From Sideroxydans lithotrophicus ES-1 (GTDB taxonomy: Bacteria > Pseudomonadota > Gammaproteobacteria > Burkholderiales > Gallionellaceae): 64,000 nt of DNA. Positions 53,570 to 61,741 of this stretch are shown one piece after another (positions within the stretch are counted from its first letter, which is position 1; each line of letters begins with the position of its first letter). Where the stretch lies: contig NC_013959.1 in NCBI RefSeq assembly GCF_000025705.1, forward strand, positions 1,107,063-1,171,062, written 5' to 3'. The translations under genes were made by a program, and so were the position numbers. The notes beneath the pieces are model-generated. The model saw nothing but the letters and a program-made list of their open reading frames with translations. It was not told the DNA's origin and made no database searches.

Positions 53570-55915
53570 CTACTGCGCGATGCTGATGGTTGTTTCTCTC
53601 GAGTCCGAGCGCCCGGTGTCGTCTACTGCACGCAACACATAGTGACCGGGTCCTGACGGAGACCACGTCAGGGTTTTGCCGCGCGGTGTCTTGCCAAGAT
53701 ACTGTTCCCCGGCAAACCAGTAAACCTCGCTGGCGCCCGCATCCACCGTTGCCTGCAACGAGATGCTCTGTTCTTCCACCCTGGACAGACGCAGGGTATA
53801 GGTCACACCGCGCAACGGCGAGGTGATCTGCGGTGCAATGCCGCCATCATCTGTAGCGCTGGCACAGCGCGGCATATGAGCTGGCGGCACTCGGCGCGGC
53901 AATCCGGCCTGGCGGAAAATATCCAGCATGTCTGAAGTCCAGAACTCGAACACCTCGGTGCGGGTATGCCCCGGCAGGTATGGCGGACACGCGATCAGGC
54001 CCGTGGCTTTATCGATGACCAGTTTGCGGTGCAGGGTGCTGACGCGTATCGGTGACTTGCCGGGAATGAACCAGGTCTGTGCAAGTTGCGGGCAGTCCGC
54101 ATTGGGCAAGTCGCCAGATGCCGCGCAAACATCGACCCGCATGAGATTGGACGGTGTTTGTAACAGCATCGAATGCAGATTGGGCTGTGCGGAATTGATC
54201 GAATTCACCAGTTCGAAGAATAACGGTGCGGCCATCTGTATGCCGACCAGCGCCGGATTGGGAGTGTTGTCAAAATTTCCCGCCCATACGGCAAGGACGT
54301 AAGGTCCAAAGACCCCGACGGTCCACGCATCGCGGAATCCGTTTGAAGTTCCGGTCTTCCAGTGCACCGGCAGGTTGGTCAAAGCCCCGCTGGCGATGGC
54401 CATGTCAGGCCGCTGATTTTGACGCAGCATATCGAGCACCATGAACGCGGCTTCATCGGACAGCAGTCGGGTTCCCGCGTCGGGTTTTTCCTGTTCCAGT
54501 GTGCGCAGCTGGCGCAGGTTGCCGTGGTTGGCGAGCATGGCATACAACTGCACCAGTTCTTCCATGCTGACCTCGCCACCACCGAGTACCAGCGCCAGCC
54601 CGTAGTGATTTTCGGGTGCCATATGGCTGACGCCCGCAGCTTGCAGGAAGTCGTACAGGTTGGGTTTGTCGAGTCTGGACGCCAGCGCAATGGCCGGCAG
54701 GTTGCGGCTGCGGTTGAGCGCTTCCGTTGCCGTGAGGGGGCCGATAAAACGACCGTCAAAATTTTCCGGTGTGTAGCTGCCGAAGGATTGTGAGCTATCC
54801 TTAAGCACGGTCATCGGATGGATCAACCCCTGGTCTATGGCCAGAGCGTAGATGAACGGTTTGAGAGTGGAACCCGGCGAGCGCTTGGCTGTTAATGCGC
54901 TGACCTGCCCGCTGATGGCAGCATCAAAGAAATCAGCAGAACCGACGGCGGCCTTTATTCCCATGTCGCGCGTATCTATCAGCAGGGCAGCCGCATTACT
55001 GACCCCGATGCGCTTCTGCCGTTCGATATAGGAATGCAGGTGGCGCTCCATCAGGCGCTGCAGCCGGAGATCAAGGGTACTGACCAGCTCGTGTTGCGCG
55101 GGATGTGCCACCAGCAATTCCCCGACAAAATGGGGCGCCAGGAATGGGAGGTTTTTGGTGCTGCGTACCTGAACCGGGAGATGGAGCAAATCAGCTTCTC
55201 TTGTTGCTTCCGGGTGGATCTGACACCACTGTGAAAAAAGCCGGTCGCGGGCACCGGTCAGTTCCGGTTGGGAGGGCGCGCGATGTAAAGGATTTTGCGG
55301 GATTACGGCCAAGGTCAATGCTTCTTCCAAAGACAGTTTTTCAGCACGCTTGCCGAAGTAGATGAGACTGGCTGCTGCGACACCTTCCACATTGCCGCCA
55401 TAGGGAGCCAGGTTTATGTATGCCTCAAGGATTTCGTCCTTGGTATAAAACAGTTCCAGCTGGACGGCACGTATGATCTGTTGCATTTTGCCCGGGATGG
55501 TTCGCGTGTCCAGATGATAGAGATGGCGTGCAAGTTGCATGGTTATCGTGGAGCCACCCATGCGACGCTGGCCAGTGGCAGTGGAAAATCCGGCGCGCAA
55601 TAAAGACCACGGATTGAATCCAGGATGCCAGCGGAACCAGCGATCTTCATAAAGCGAGATTGCTTCCGGCAACGCCGGATTCACACCCGATAATGGCAAC
55701 AGCAGCCGATATTGTTCGTCACCGGAAAGAGTCAGTCGCAGGAGATGTTGTCGAGCATCGTAGACGGCAATGGACGACGGTGTATGCGCTAATAGAGGAG
55801 GTTTTGGAAATATTCTGGGCAGTACTATCAGGGCAGCTGCAAACAATGTAAGCCCAAGCATGAGGCGGGTAAACCGGCGGAGGGAAAAACGTTTTATCAG
55901 CGATGGTGTTTTCAA
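53570..55915 (-). CDS. pbpC: Penicillin-binding protein 1C
   Basis: A 781-residue bifunctional peptidoglycan synthase. One N-terminal helix (about 17-33) is followed by a glycosyltransferase GT51 domain with the catalytic glutamate in LYEDRWFRWHPG (residue 90) and GGSTITMQLAR. The transpeptidase domain follows with S349-x-x-K352 (SPGSTLKPF) and KTGTS. A C-terminal BiPBP_C-type domain (about residues 690-780) is typical of PbpC. It acts in the periplasm anchored to the inner membrane. The association with alpha-2-macroglobulin is known: the pair is thought to repair and protect the wall after damage. Confidence 0.95.
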   Translation of the reverse strand: MKTPSLIKRFSLRRFTRLMLGLTLFAAALIVLPRIFPKPPLLAHTPSSIAVYDARQHLLRLTLSGDEQYRLLLPLSGVNPALPEAISLYEDRWFRWHPGFNPWSLLRAGFSTATGQRRMGGSTITMQLARHLYHLDTRTIPGKMQQIIRAVQLELFYTKDEILEAYINLAPYGGNVEGVAAASLIYFGKRAEKLSLEEALTLAVIPQNPLHRAPSQPELTGARDRLFSQWCQIHPEATREADLLHLPVQVRSTKNLPFLAPHFVGELLVAHPAQHELVSTLDLRLQRLMERHLHSYIERQKRIGVSNAAALLIDTRDMGIKAAVGSADFFDAAISGQVSALTAKRSPGSTLKPFIYALAIDQGLIHPMTVLKDSSQSFGSYTPENFDGRFIGPLTATEALNRSRNLPAIALASRLDKPNLYDFLQAAGVSHMAPENHYGLALVLGGGEVSMEELVQLYAMLANHGNLRQLRTLEQEKPDAGTRLLSDEAAFMVLDMLRQNQRPDMAIASGALTNLPVHWKTGTSNGFRDAWTVGVFGPYVLAVWAGNFDNTPNPALVGIQMAAPLFFELVNSINSAQPNLHSMLLQTPSNLMRVDVCAASGDLPNADCPQLAQTWFIPGKSPIRVSTLHRKLVIDKATGLIACPPYLPGHTRTEVFEFWTSDMLDIFRQAGLPRRVPPAHMPRCASATDDGGIAPQITSPLRGVTYTLRLSRVEEQSISLQATVDAGASEVYWFAGEQYLGKTPRGKTLTWSPSGPGHYVLRAVDDTGRSDSRETTISIAQ

Positions 55916-56034
55916 ACCGGAATTCCCTGATGAAAATGAAATCTCTTGTGGATGCTGGTTGAGTGATCAGTTGCTTGGCGGAATTACTGATCACGCATTG
56001 ACATGGATGCTTGTTCCGTATCCCGCTCTGTACC

Positions 56035-57330
56035 TCAGTCGCTCTGCGCCATCCTGGGCTTTGACAGCGCCGGATTCAGGGCGAAGTAGTGCTTGAGCCC
56101 ACCCAGGATGGCCTGTGCAATCTTCTCCTGATATCCCTCGTCTTTCAGCTTGAGTTCTTCTTTCGGATTGCTGATGAAGGCAGTCTCCACCAGTATTGAA
56201 GGGGTGTCGGGCGATTTCAGCACGGCAAAGCCGGCCTGCTCGACGTGGCCGCGATGCAAGGAGTTGACGCCGCCGAGTTCCCGCAGCACCTGCCTGGCGA
56301 GCTTCAGGCTGTCGGTGATGGTGGCGGTCTGCGACAGGTCGAGCAGGGTGCGTGCCAGGTAGGGATCCTTGACCGCAAGATTCACGCCGCCGATGAGGTC
56401 GGCCTCGTTTTCCTTTTTCGCCAGCCAGCGCGCACTGGCGCTGGTCGCGCCGTGTTCGGACAGTGCGAACACCGAAGAGCCGTGAGCGCTGGACCTGACG
56501 AAAGCGTCGGCATGGATGGAGACGAACAGGTCGGCATGTGCCTTGCGTGCTTTTTCCACGCGCATGCCCAACGGGATGAAGTAATCGCCGTCGCGGATGA
56601 GGATGGCGCGCATGCCCGGCGTATCGTCGATCTGCGCCTTCAGCTTGCGGGCGATGGCGAGGGTCACGTCCTTTTCGTGCGTGCCGCGCCGTCCGCGCGC
56701 GCCCGGGTCTTCACCGCCGTGGCCGGCATCCACGGCGATGAGCAGCACGCGGTTGCTGAATTCGGTGCGCGCCGGCGGCATGGGCTTGGCAACAGGTTCG
56801 GAGGGCATCGCCAGAGACGGATTGGCCGGTACTGCGTCGACGCTGCTGGTTGCCGCGGCGGGTTCGCTGGCGGCGAGTTTGGTTTCGCCTTGCTGGGCAA
56901 GCTGCATCAACGGGTCTACTGCAACCAAGGGGTAGACATCCAGCACCAGGCGATAGCCGTAGTCGCCGACCGGCTGCAGACTGAACAGCTGCGGTTTGAC
57001 CTGTGCCTTGAGGTCGAGTACCAGCCGTACCACGCCGGCCTTGAAGCGGCCGACGCGCACACTTTTGATGTAGGGGTCGTCCTTGCCGATCTTGCCGGAA
57101 AGCTCGTTCAGCGCGGGGGTGATGTCTATGTCTTCAAGATCGATGACCAGCCGCTCGGGATTCGAAAGGGTGAACAGGTTGTAGAGGATGGGTTGTTTCG
57201 ATTCCAGCGTGAGGCGGGTGTAGTCCTGCGCCGGCCAGATGCGTGCCGCGCTGACGGCGATCCCGGCAAAGGCAGTATGTATCCACAGCAGGCACAGCAG
57301 GGCAGTGAGTCTTAAAGCGCGCTCAAGCAT
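56035..57330 (-). CDS. amiC: N-acetylmuramoyl-L-alanine amidase (AmiC-type)
   Basis: A 431-residue periplasmic amidase that splits septal peptidoglycan. It has a signal peptide (LCLLWIHTAFA-G), an AMIN domain (about 25-130) for septal targeting, a proline-rich linker, and an Amidase_3 catalytic domain with zinc ligands in DAGHGGEDPGARG, a glutamate in LTLEI-like positions and a histidine in SIHADAF. A regulatory helix region and the final catalytic glutamate (ILVETAFISNP) are present. The ATG at 57330 lies within the end of tsaE, overlapping by 19 bases, so the two are translated from one mRNA. Confidence 0.94.
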   Translation of the reverse strand: MLERALRLTALLCLLWIHTAFAGIAVSAARIWPAQDYTRLTLESKQPILYNLFTLSNPERLVIDLEDIDITPALNELSGKIGKDDPYIKSVRVGRFKAGVVRLVLDLKAQVKPQLFSLQPVGDYGYRLVLDVYPLVAVDPLMQLAQQGETKLAASEPAAATSSVDAVPANPSLAMPSEPVAKPMPPARTEFSNRVLLIAVDAGHGGEDPGARGRRGTHEKDVTLAIARKLKAQIDDTPGMRAILIRDGDYFIPLGMRVEKARKAHADLFVSIHADAFVRSSAHGSSVFALSEHGATSASARWLAKKENEADLIGGVNLAVKDPYLARTLLDLSQTATITDSLKLARQVLRELGGVNSLHRGHVEQAGFAVLKSPDTPSILVETAFISNPKEELKLKDEGYQEKIAQAILGGLKHYFALNPALSKPRMAQSD

Positions 57331-57818
57331 CTCTGTCCTGCATCGGTGTAGGCATGGAGCAGGAGTTCGCGTCCATCCTGAAGTATCTCGAAGGTGAGGC
57401 TGATATCTGCGGGGGGCAAGAGTCCTGTGGCCTGCTCCGGCCACTCCACCAGACAAATATTGCGACCGTCGAACTCATCACGAAACCCGGAATCCTCCCA
57501 TTCTTCGGCATCGCGAAAGCGATACAGATCGAAGTGGCGCAAGTGTAACCCAGCTACATCGTAGCGTTCAATCAAGGTGTAGGTCGGGCTTTTCACGAGT
57601 CCTGCATATCCCAGGCCCTGCAGCAATGCACGCACCAGAGTCGTCTTGCCCGCTCCAAGATTTCCGCGCAGATAGATCACCAGGCCGGGTTGCAAGGCAC
57701 GCGCGAGCCGGGCTGCAAAGGCCGTCGTGGCGGCCTCGTCGGGCAGGTTTATTGCGAGTTCCCGCCTGGCGGCAGAATGCTTGCTTACACCACTTCGGCT
57801 ATGATTCGGTTCATGCAA
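57312..57818 (-). CDS. tsaE: tRNA threonylcarbamoyladenosine biosynthesis ATPase TsaE
   Basis: A 168-residue P-loop protein required with TsaB and TsaD for t6A37 formation on tRNAs reading ANN codons. Walker A (GNLGAGKTTLVRALL) is near residue 50. The motifs SPTYTLIERY and LYRF are conserved, and the C-terminal VEWPE motif is typical. The only sensible start in frame is a TTG at 57818 with GAGG about 9 bases before it; the open frame upstream belongs to the opposite-strand queG. Overlaps amiC. The gene is divergent from queG, with start codons only a few bases apart. Confidence 0.9.
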   Translation of the reverse strand: MHEPNHSRSGVSKHSAARRELAINLPDEAATTAFAARLARALQPGLVIYLRGNLGAGKTTLVRALLQGLGYAGLVKSPTYTLIERYDVAGLHLRHFDLYRFRDAEEWEDSGFRDEFDGRNICLVEWPEQATGLLPPADISLTFEILQDGRELLLHAYTDAGQRCLSAL

Positions 57819-58880
57819 AACGGGACACCTCAAACGGATTACGACGCGCTTGCCGCGCGCATCAAAGCGTGGGGCAATGCGCTCGGATTTCAGGCGGTGG
57901 GCATCAGCGACACACACCTCGATGTTGCAGAAGCGCATCTGCTGCAATGGCTCGCAGACGGTCATCACGGCGCGATGGATTATATGGCAAAACATGGCAC
58001 CAGACGCGCGCGCCCGGCGGAACTTGTGCCGGGCACCTTGCGCGTCATCTCCGTGCGCATGAACTACTATCCGGAAAACGCCAAAGACACGCACGAAGTG
58101 CTGGCCGATGGGGGCAGCGCGTTCGTCTCGCGCTATGCCCTGGGGCGCGACTATCACAAGGTATTGCGCAACCGCCTGGAGAAACTGGCGCAACAGCTGC
58201 GCGACGAGACCGGTTGCCAATGCCGCGTGTTCACCGACAGCGCACCGGTGCTCGAAGTGGAACTGGCGCAAAAAGCGCGTCTGGGCTGGCGCGGCAAGCA
58301 CACGCTGCTGCTGTCGCGCGAGCAGGGCTCATGGTTCTTTCTCGGCGAGATATTCGTCGACCTGCCCCTGCCGGTGGAAGCTGAGCAGGAAAACCATTGC
58401 GGCACCTGCAGCGCCTGCCTGGACATATGCCCGACGCAGGCCATCACTGCGCCTTATCGGCTCGATGCCCGACGCTGCATCTCCTACCTCACGATCGAAC
58501 TCAAGGGCAGTATCCCGACCGAACTGCGCCCGCTCATCGGCAACCGCATCTACGGCTGCGACGACTGCCAACTGGTCTGCCCCTGGAACCGTTTCGCGCA
58601 GAAGACCATGGAACCGGATTTCGCAGTGCGCAACGGACTCGACAACGCCACCCTCGCCGAGCTCTTCGCCTGGGATGAACCGACCTTCCACGCCAGACTG
58701 GCCGGCAGCGCCATCCATCGGATCGGTTACGAACAATGGCTGCGCAACATCGCCGTGGCGCTGGGCAATGCCTACGCTACGCCGGAAGTGATGGCTGCTT
58801 TGCAGACACGCTCGCAACACCCGTCCAGCCTGGTGCGCGAGCATGTCGAATGGGCGTTGCAACGCCATTCAAAGGGGTGA
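57813..58880 (+). CDS. queG: Epoxyqueuosine reductase
   Basis: A 355-residue cobalamin- and iron-sulfur-dependent enzyme that makes queuosine in tRNA from epoxyqueuosine. The N-terminal cobalamin-binding half begins LAARIKAWGNALGFQAVGISDTHL. The two 4Fe-4S motifs, CGTCSACLDICPTQAI and GCDDCQLVCPWN, lie near residues 195-260. A HEAT-like repeat segment at the end is short. The ATG at 57813 is chosen; an ATG 12 bases earlier is possible. Both overlap the 5' end of the divergent tsaE gene, so the two genes must use very short or shared leader sequences. Confidence 0.94.
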   Translation: MQNGTPQTDYDALAARIKAWGNALGFQAVGISDTHLDVAEAHLLQWLADGHHGAMDYMAKHGTRRARPAELVPGTLRVISVRMNYYPENAKDTHEVLADGGSAFVSRYALGRDYHKVLRNRLEKLAQQLRDETGCQCRVFTDSAPVLEVELAQKARLGWRGKHTLLLSREQGSWFFLGEIFVDLPLPVEAEQENHCGTCSACLDICPTQAITAPYRLDARRCISYLTIELKGSIPTELRPLIGNRIYGCDDCQLVCPWNRFAQKTMEPDFAVRNGLDNATLAELFAWDEPTFHARLAGSAIHRIGYEQWLRNIAVALGNAYATPEVMAALQTRSQHPSSLVREHVEWALQRHSKG

Positions 58881-58938
58881 GGGCGGGCACATTAGCCTTG
58901 ACAATTCCGGCTGCTCGCATAAAATGCGCGCCTCTTCC

Positions 58939-59014
58939 GGGTCGTTAGCTCAGCTGGTAGAGCAGCGGACTCTTAATCCGTTTGTCGCAGGTTCGATCCC
59001 CGCACGACCCACCA
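58939..59014 (+). tRNA. tRNA-Lys (CUU)
   Basis: A 76-base cloverleaf. Acceptor stem GGGTCGT pairs with ACGACCC and the gene encodes the terminal CCA. The D arm is AGCTCAGCTGGTAGAGC. The anticodon loop CTCTTAA gives anticodon CTT, so it reads AAG (lysine). The T arm is the standard GGTTCGATCCC. It is followed at once by a terminator and lies after queG. Confidence 0.95.
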
Positions 59015-59017
59015 ACA

Positions 59018-59047
59018 AAAAGGCCTCGCGTTTTCGCGGGGCCTTTT
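59018..59047 (+). terminator. Rho-independent terminator after tRNA-Lys
   Basis: A stem of about 13 bp (AAAAGGCCTCGCG with CGCGGGGCCTTTT, one mismatch) and a TTTT loop, ending in T residues, begins 4 bases after the tRNA CCA. Confidence 0.93.
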
Positions 59048-59068
59048 GCATTGCGGGAAAGAGGTCGC

Positions 59069-61588
59069 TTATGCAAGTGTCTGAGTTTGCCCCAGTAGTG
59101 CCTCGAACTCGTCGATCGGCATCGGTTTTCCGAACAGGAAACCCTGGTATGCCATGCAGCCGTTCTGCTTGAGGAAGTTGAGCTGATCCTCTGTCTCGAC
59201 ACCTTCCGCGATCACATTCATGCGGAAGTTGTGGGCCAGGTTGATGATGGTCTGCACCATCACCGCATCGCTGGGGTCGGTCGTGACATCGCTGACAAAA
59301 CTGCGGTCGATCTTGATCTGATCCAGCGGCAGTTGTTTCAGGTAGGACAGCGATGAATAGCCGGTGCCGAAATCATCCAGTGCCAGCTTGACGCCCAATG
59401 CCTTCAACGCATGCATCTTGCTTACCACGTCGGCCACATCGCTCAGCACCACGCTTTCTGTCAGTTCGAGTTTCAGGCGATTGGGGTTGAGCTGGTGGAG
59501 ATGCAGCAGCGTCGAAACGGTGTCCACGAAGTCATGCTTGTTGAATTGCTGGGCACTTACATTGATCGCCAATATCAGATTGCGTGTTCGTTCATGTTTG
59601 CTCCAGAGCACCAGTTGCTTGCAGGCGGTTTCGAGCACCCAATGGCCGATCTCCAGGATCAGGGAGCTTTCCTCTGCGATGGGGATGAATTGGGCCGGGG
59701 AAACCAGACCGCGCACTGGATGCATCCAGCGGATCAAAGCTTCTGCACCCAACGGACGGTGATCGCTTGTCAGCTGGATCTGGTAATACAACCGCAGTTG
59801 TTTGCCGGTAACTGCGTGGCGCATGTCGGCCTCGAGCGCGGCGCGGGTCTCTACTGCGAGTTGCATGGCGGGATCGAAGAAGCGCACACCGTTGCGTCCC
59901 GATTCCTTGGCCTGGTACATGGCCAGGTCTGCGTGTCTGAGCAGGGTATCCACCGATTCCTCGTTACCGAGATACAGGCACACGCCTATGCTCGGCGAGC
60001 TGTGGTGCTCTTTATCCTTGAGCAGATATGGCTCAGTCAGTGCCGCGCGGATCTTTTCGGCGATCAACGCGACCTTGGTGGACACTTCCTCGTTGTCGGT
60101 GCCGATCTCTTCGATCAGCACCACGAATTCATCGCCGCCGATGCGCGCCACAGTGTCCATGTCGCGCACGCAGTTGCGCATGCGTCTTGATACCTCGACC
60201 AGGAACAGGTCACCGTAATCATGGCCCAGTGTATCGTTAAGGATCTTGAAACGGTCCATGTCGAGGAAGAGCAATGCGCCGTAATGATTGCTGCGCGCCG
60301 ATATCGATCGTGCCTGATTGATGCGGTCCAGCAGGTGGCGTCGATTGGGCAGTTTGGTCAGGGAGTCGTAGAAGGCGAGCGTGTAGATCTCTTCTTCTGC
60401 GTGTTTGCGCAGGGTGATGTCGCTGAAGATGGCGACGTATTCGGTGGTCACACCTTCATTATCCTTGACGGCGGTGATGGTCAGCCATTTCGGATAGACT
60501 TCGCCGTTCTTGCGCTTGTCCCATATCTCGCCCGTCCAGGAACCCGAGCCCAGCAATCGCTTCCACATCGCGGCATAGAACTCGCTGCCCTGGCGGCCGG
60601 AACTCAGCACGCGCGGGTTTTTTCCGATCACATCTTCCGGACTGTAGCCGGTGATATTCTGGAATGCCTGGTTGACGCGAATGATGTTGGCATGGGCATC
60701 GGTGATCATGATGGCCTCATGGGTCTCGAATGCGGTAGCAGCGATGCGCAACTGGTTCTCTGCCTGCTTGCGATCTTCGATCTGCTGCTTCAGCAGCCGA
60801 TTGCTCAGCAGCGTCTTTCCTTCGATGGTTTTTGCAGTTTTAACGACCAGCCATAACGTCAATGTGTAACCCGCCAGGCGTTGCATATGCCATCCCCACC
60901 AGGGCATATCCCAAATGCTGGACTGCATGAACGTGATGGCAGCAGAGGCAAGGATCAGGCACTGGAAGAAGAACAGCAGGTCTTCGGATTTTGCCGAATG
61001 GCGATAGGTGAGAAATAGCTTTACCGCAGCCAACAGCAGGAACAAGCCGCCGCCGATGTTCATTATCACGGCCGCTTGCGTGAACTGTCCCGACGCAAGC
61101 ATCTGCGGTATCTGGCCGGGCTGGAGGATGGAGTAAATCCCCATGGCAGCTGCCATCAAAAAGGCATTCAAGGGCCAGTGCCTCATGACCGGCTTGAACC
61201 AGTGCCCCGGCAGCCAGATCATCGCGAACAACAGGCCGCCAAAGGCAGTTGCCAGGCTATGCAGCCAGACGAATGACTCGCCGTCGGGCATCATGGCGTG
61301 CAAGCCATCCAGGCCGCTCATGGCCAGCAGGGCAGCAGCGATCTGGTGGTTGAAACTGCTTCCCTCGCCAATCGCATGCAGGCGCAGCAGCAGATAGGCA
61401 ACCATCGCGGCGATGACGGATCCGGCCATTTCGATCGCACCATGTACTGGCAGGCTGCGCAGGAATACATGCTTATCAAGATCCCCCGCCAGCAGGCTCA
61501 GCGCTTGAATCGCCAGGCCCAGTCCGAAGACTGTGACCATCACGATGCGCAAGCGCAGTGTTTCAGGAGCTGAGGGAGGCATGATCAA
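59069..61588 (-). CDS. Membrane GGDEF-EAL protein with PAS domain
   Basis: An 839-residue cyclic-di-GMP enzyme. A seven-helix-type N-terminal membrane sensor (about residues 15-255) is followed by a PAS domain (about 285-400) with a PAC-like segment. The GGDEF domain (about 410-580) keeps the active motif GGDEF. The EAL domain (about 590-830) keeps EALIRW and the downstream DDFGTGYSSLSYLKQLPLDQIKID. Both catalytic motifs look intact, so it can in principle both make and degrade the messenger; net activity cannot be told. It lies on the minus strand beyond the tRNA-Lys terminator. Confidence 0.93.
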   Translation of the reverse strand: MIMPPSAPETLRLRIVMVTVFGLGLAIQALSLLAGDLDKHVFLRSLPVHGAIEMAGSVIAAMVAYLLLRLHAIGEGSSFNHQIAAALLAMSGLDGLHAMMPDGESFVWLHSLATAFGGLLFAMIWLPGHWFKPVMRHWPLNAFLMAAAMGIYSILQPGQIPQMLASGQFTQAAVIMNIGGGLFLLLAAVKLFLTYRHSAKSEDLLFFFQCLILASAAITFMQSSIWDMPWWGWHMQRLAGYTLTLWLVVKTAKTIEGKTLLSNRLLKQQIEDRKQAENQLRIAATAFETHEAIMITDAHANIIRVNQAFQNITGYSPEDVIGKNPRVLSSGRQGSEFYAAMWKRLLGSGSWTGEIWDKRKNGEVYPKWLTITAVKDNEGVTTEYVAIFSDITLRKHAEEEIYTLAFYDSLTKLPNRRHLLDRINQARSISARSNHYGALLFLDMDRFKILNDTLGHDYGDLFLVEVSRRMRNCVRDMDTVARIGGDEFVVLIEEIGTDNEEVSTKVALIAEKIRAALTEPYLLKDKEHHSSPSIGVCLYLGNEESVDTLLRHADLAMYQAKESGRNGVRFFDPAMQLAVETRAALEADMRHAVTGKQLRLYYQIQLTSDHRPLGAEALIRWMHPVRGLVSPAQFIPIAEESSLILEIGHWVLETACKQLVLWSKHERTRNLILAINVSAQQFNKHDFVDTVSTLLHLHQLNPNRLKLELTESVVLSDVADVVSKMHALKALGVKLALDDFGTGYSSLSYLKQLPLDQIKIDRSFVSDVTTDPSDAVMVQTIINLAHNFRMNVIAEGVETEDQLNFLKQNGCMAYQGFLFGKPMPIDEFEALLGQTQTLA

Positions 61589-61741
61589 AATAGTATTGTT
61601 TCAGCAGGTAATCGTTCTGCTAGCTATGGCCCATGTTAATACACCTGCAGGGCCTTCATGCCAACATTTTTCGATCGTCAATGTAACAGACCCATCCATC
61701 CGTATTCCAATGCACTATAGATGAGATGTTGCGTAGTCGGT

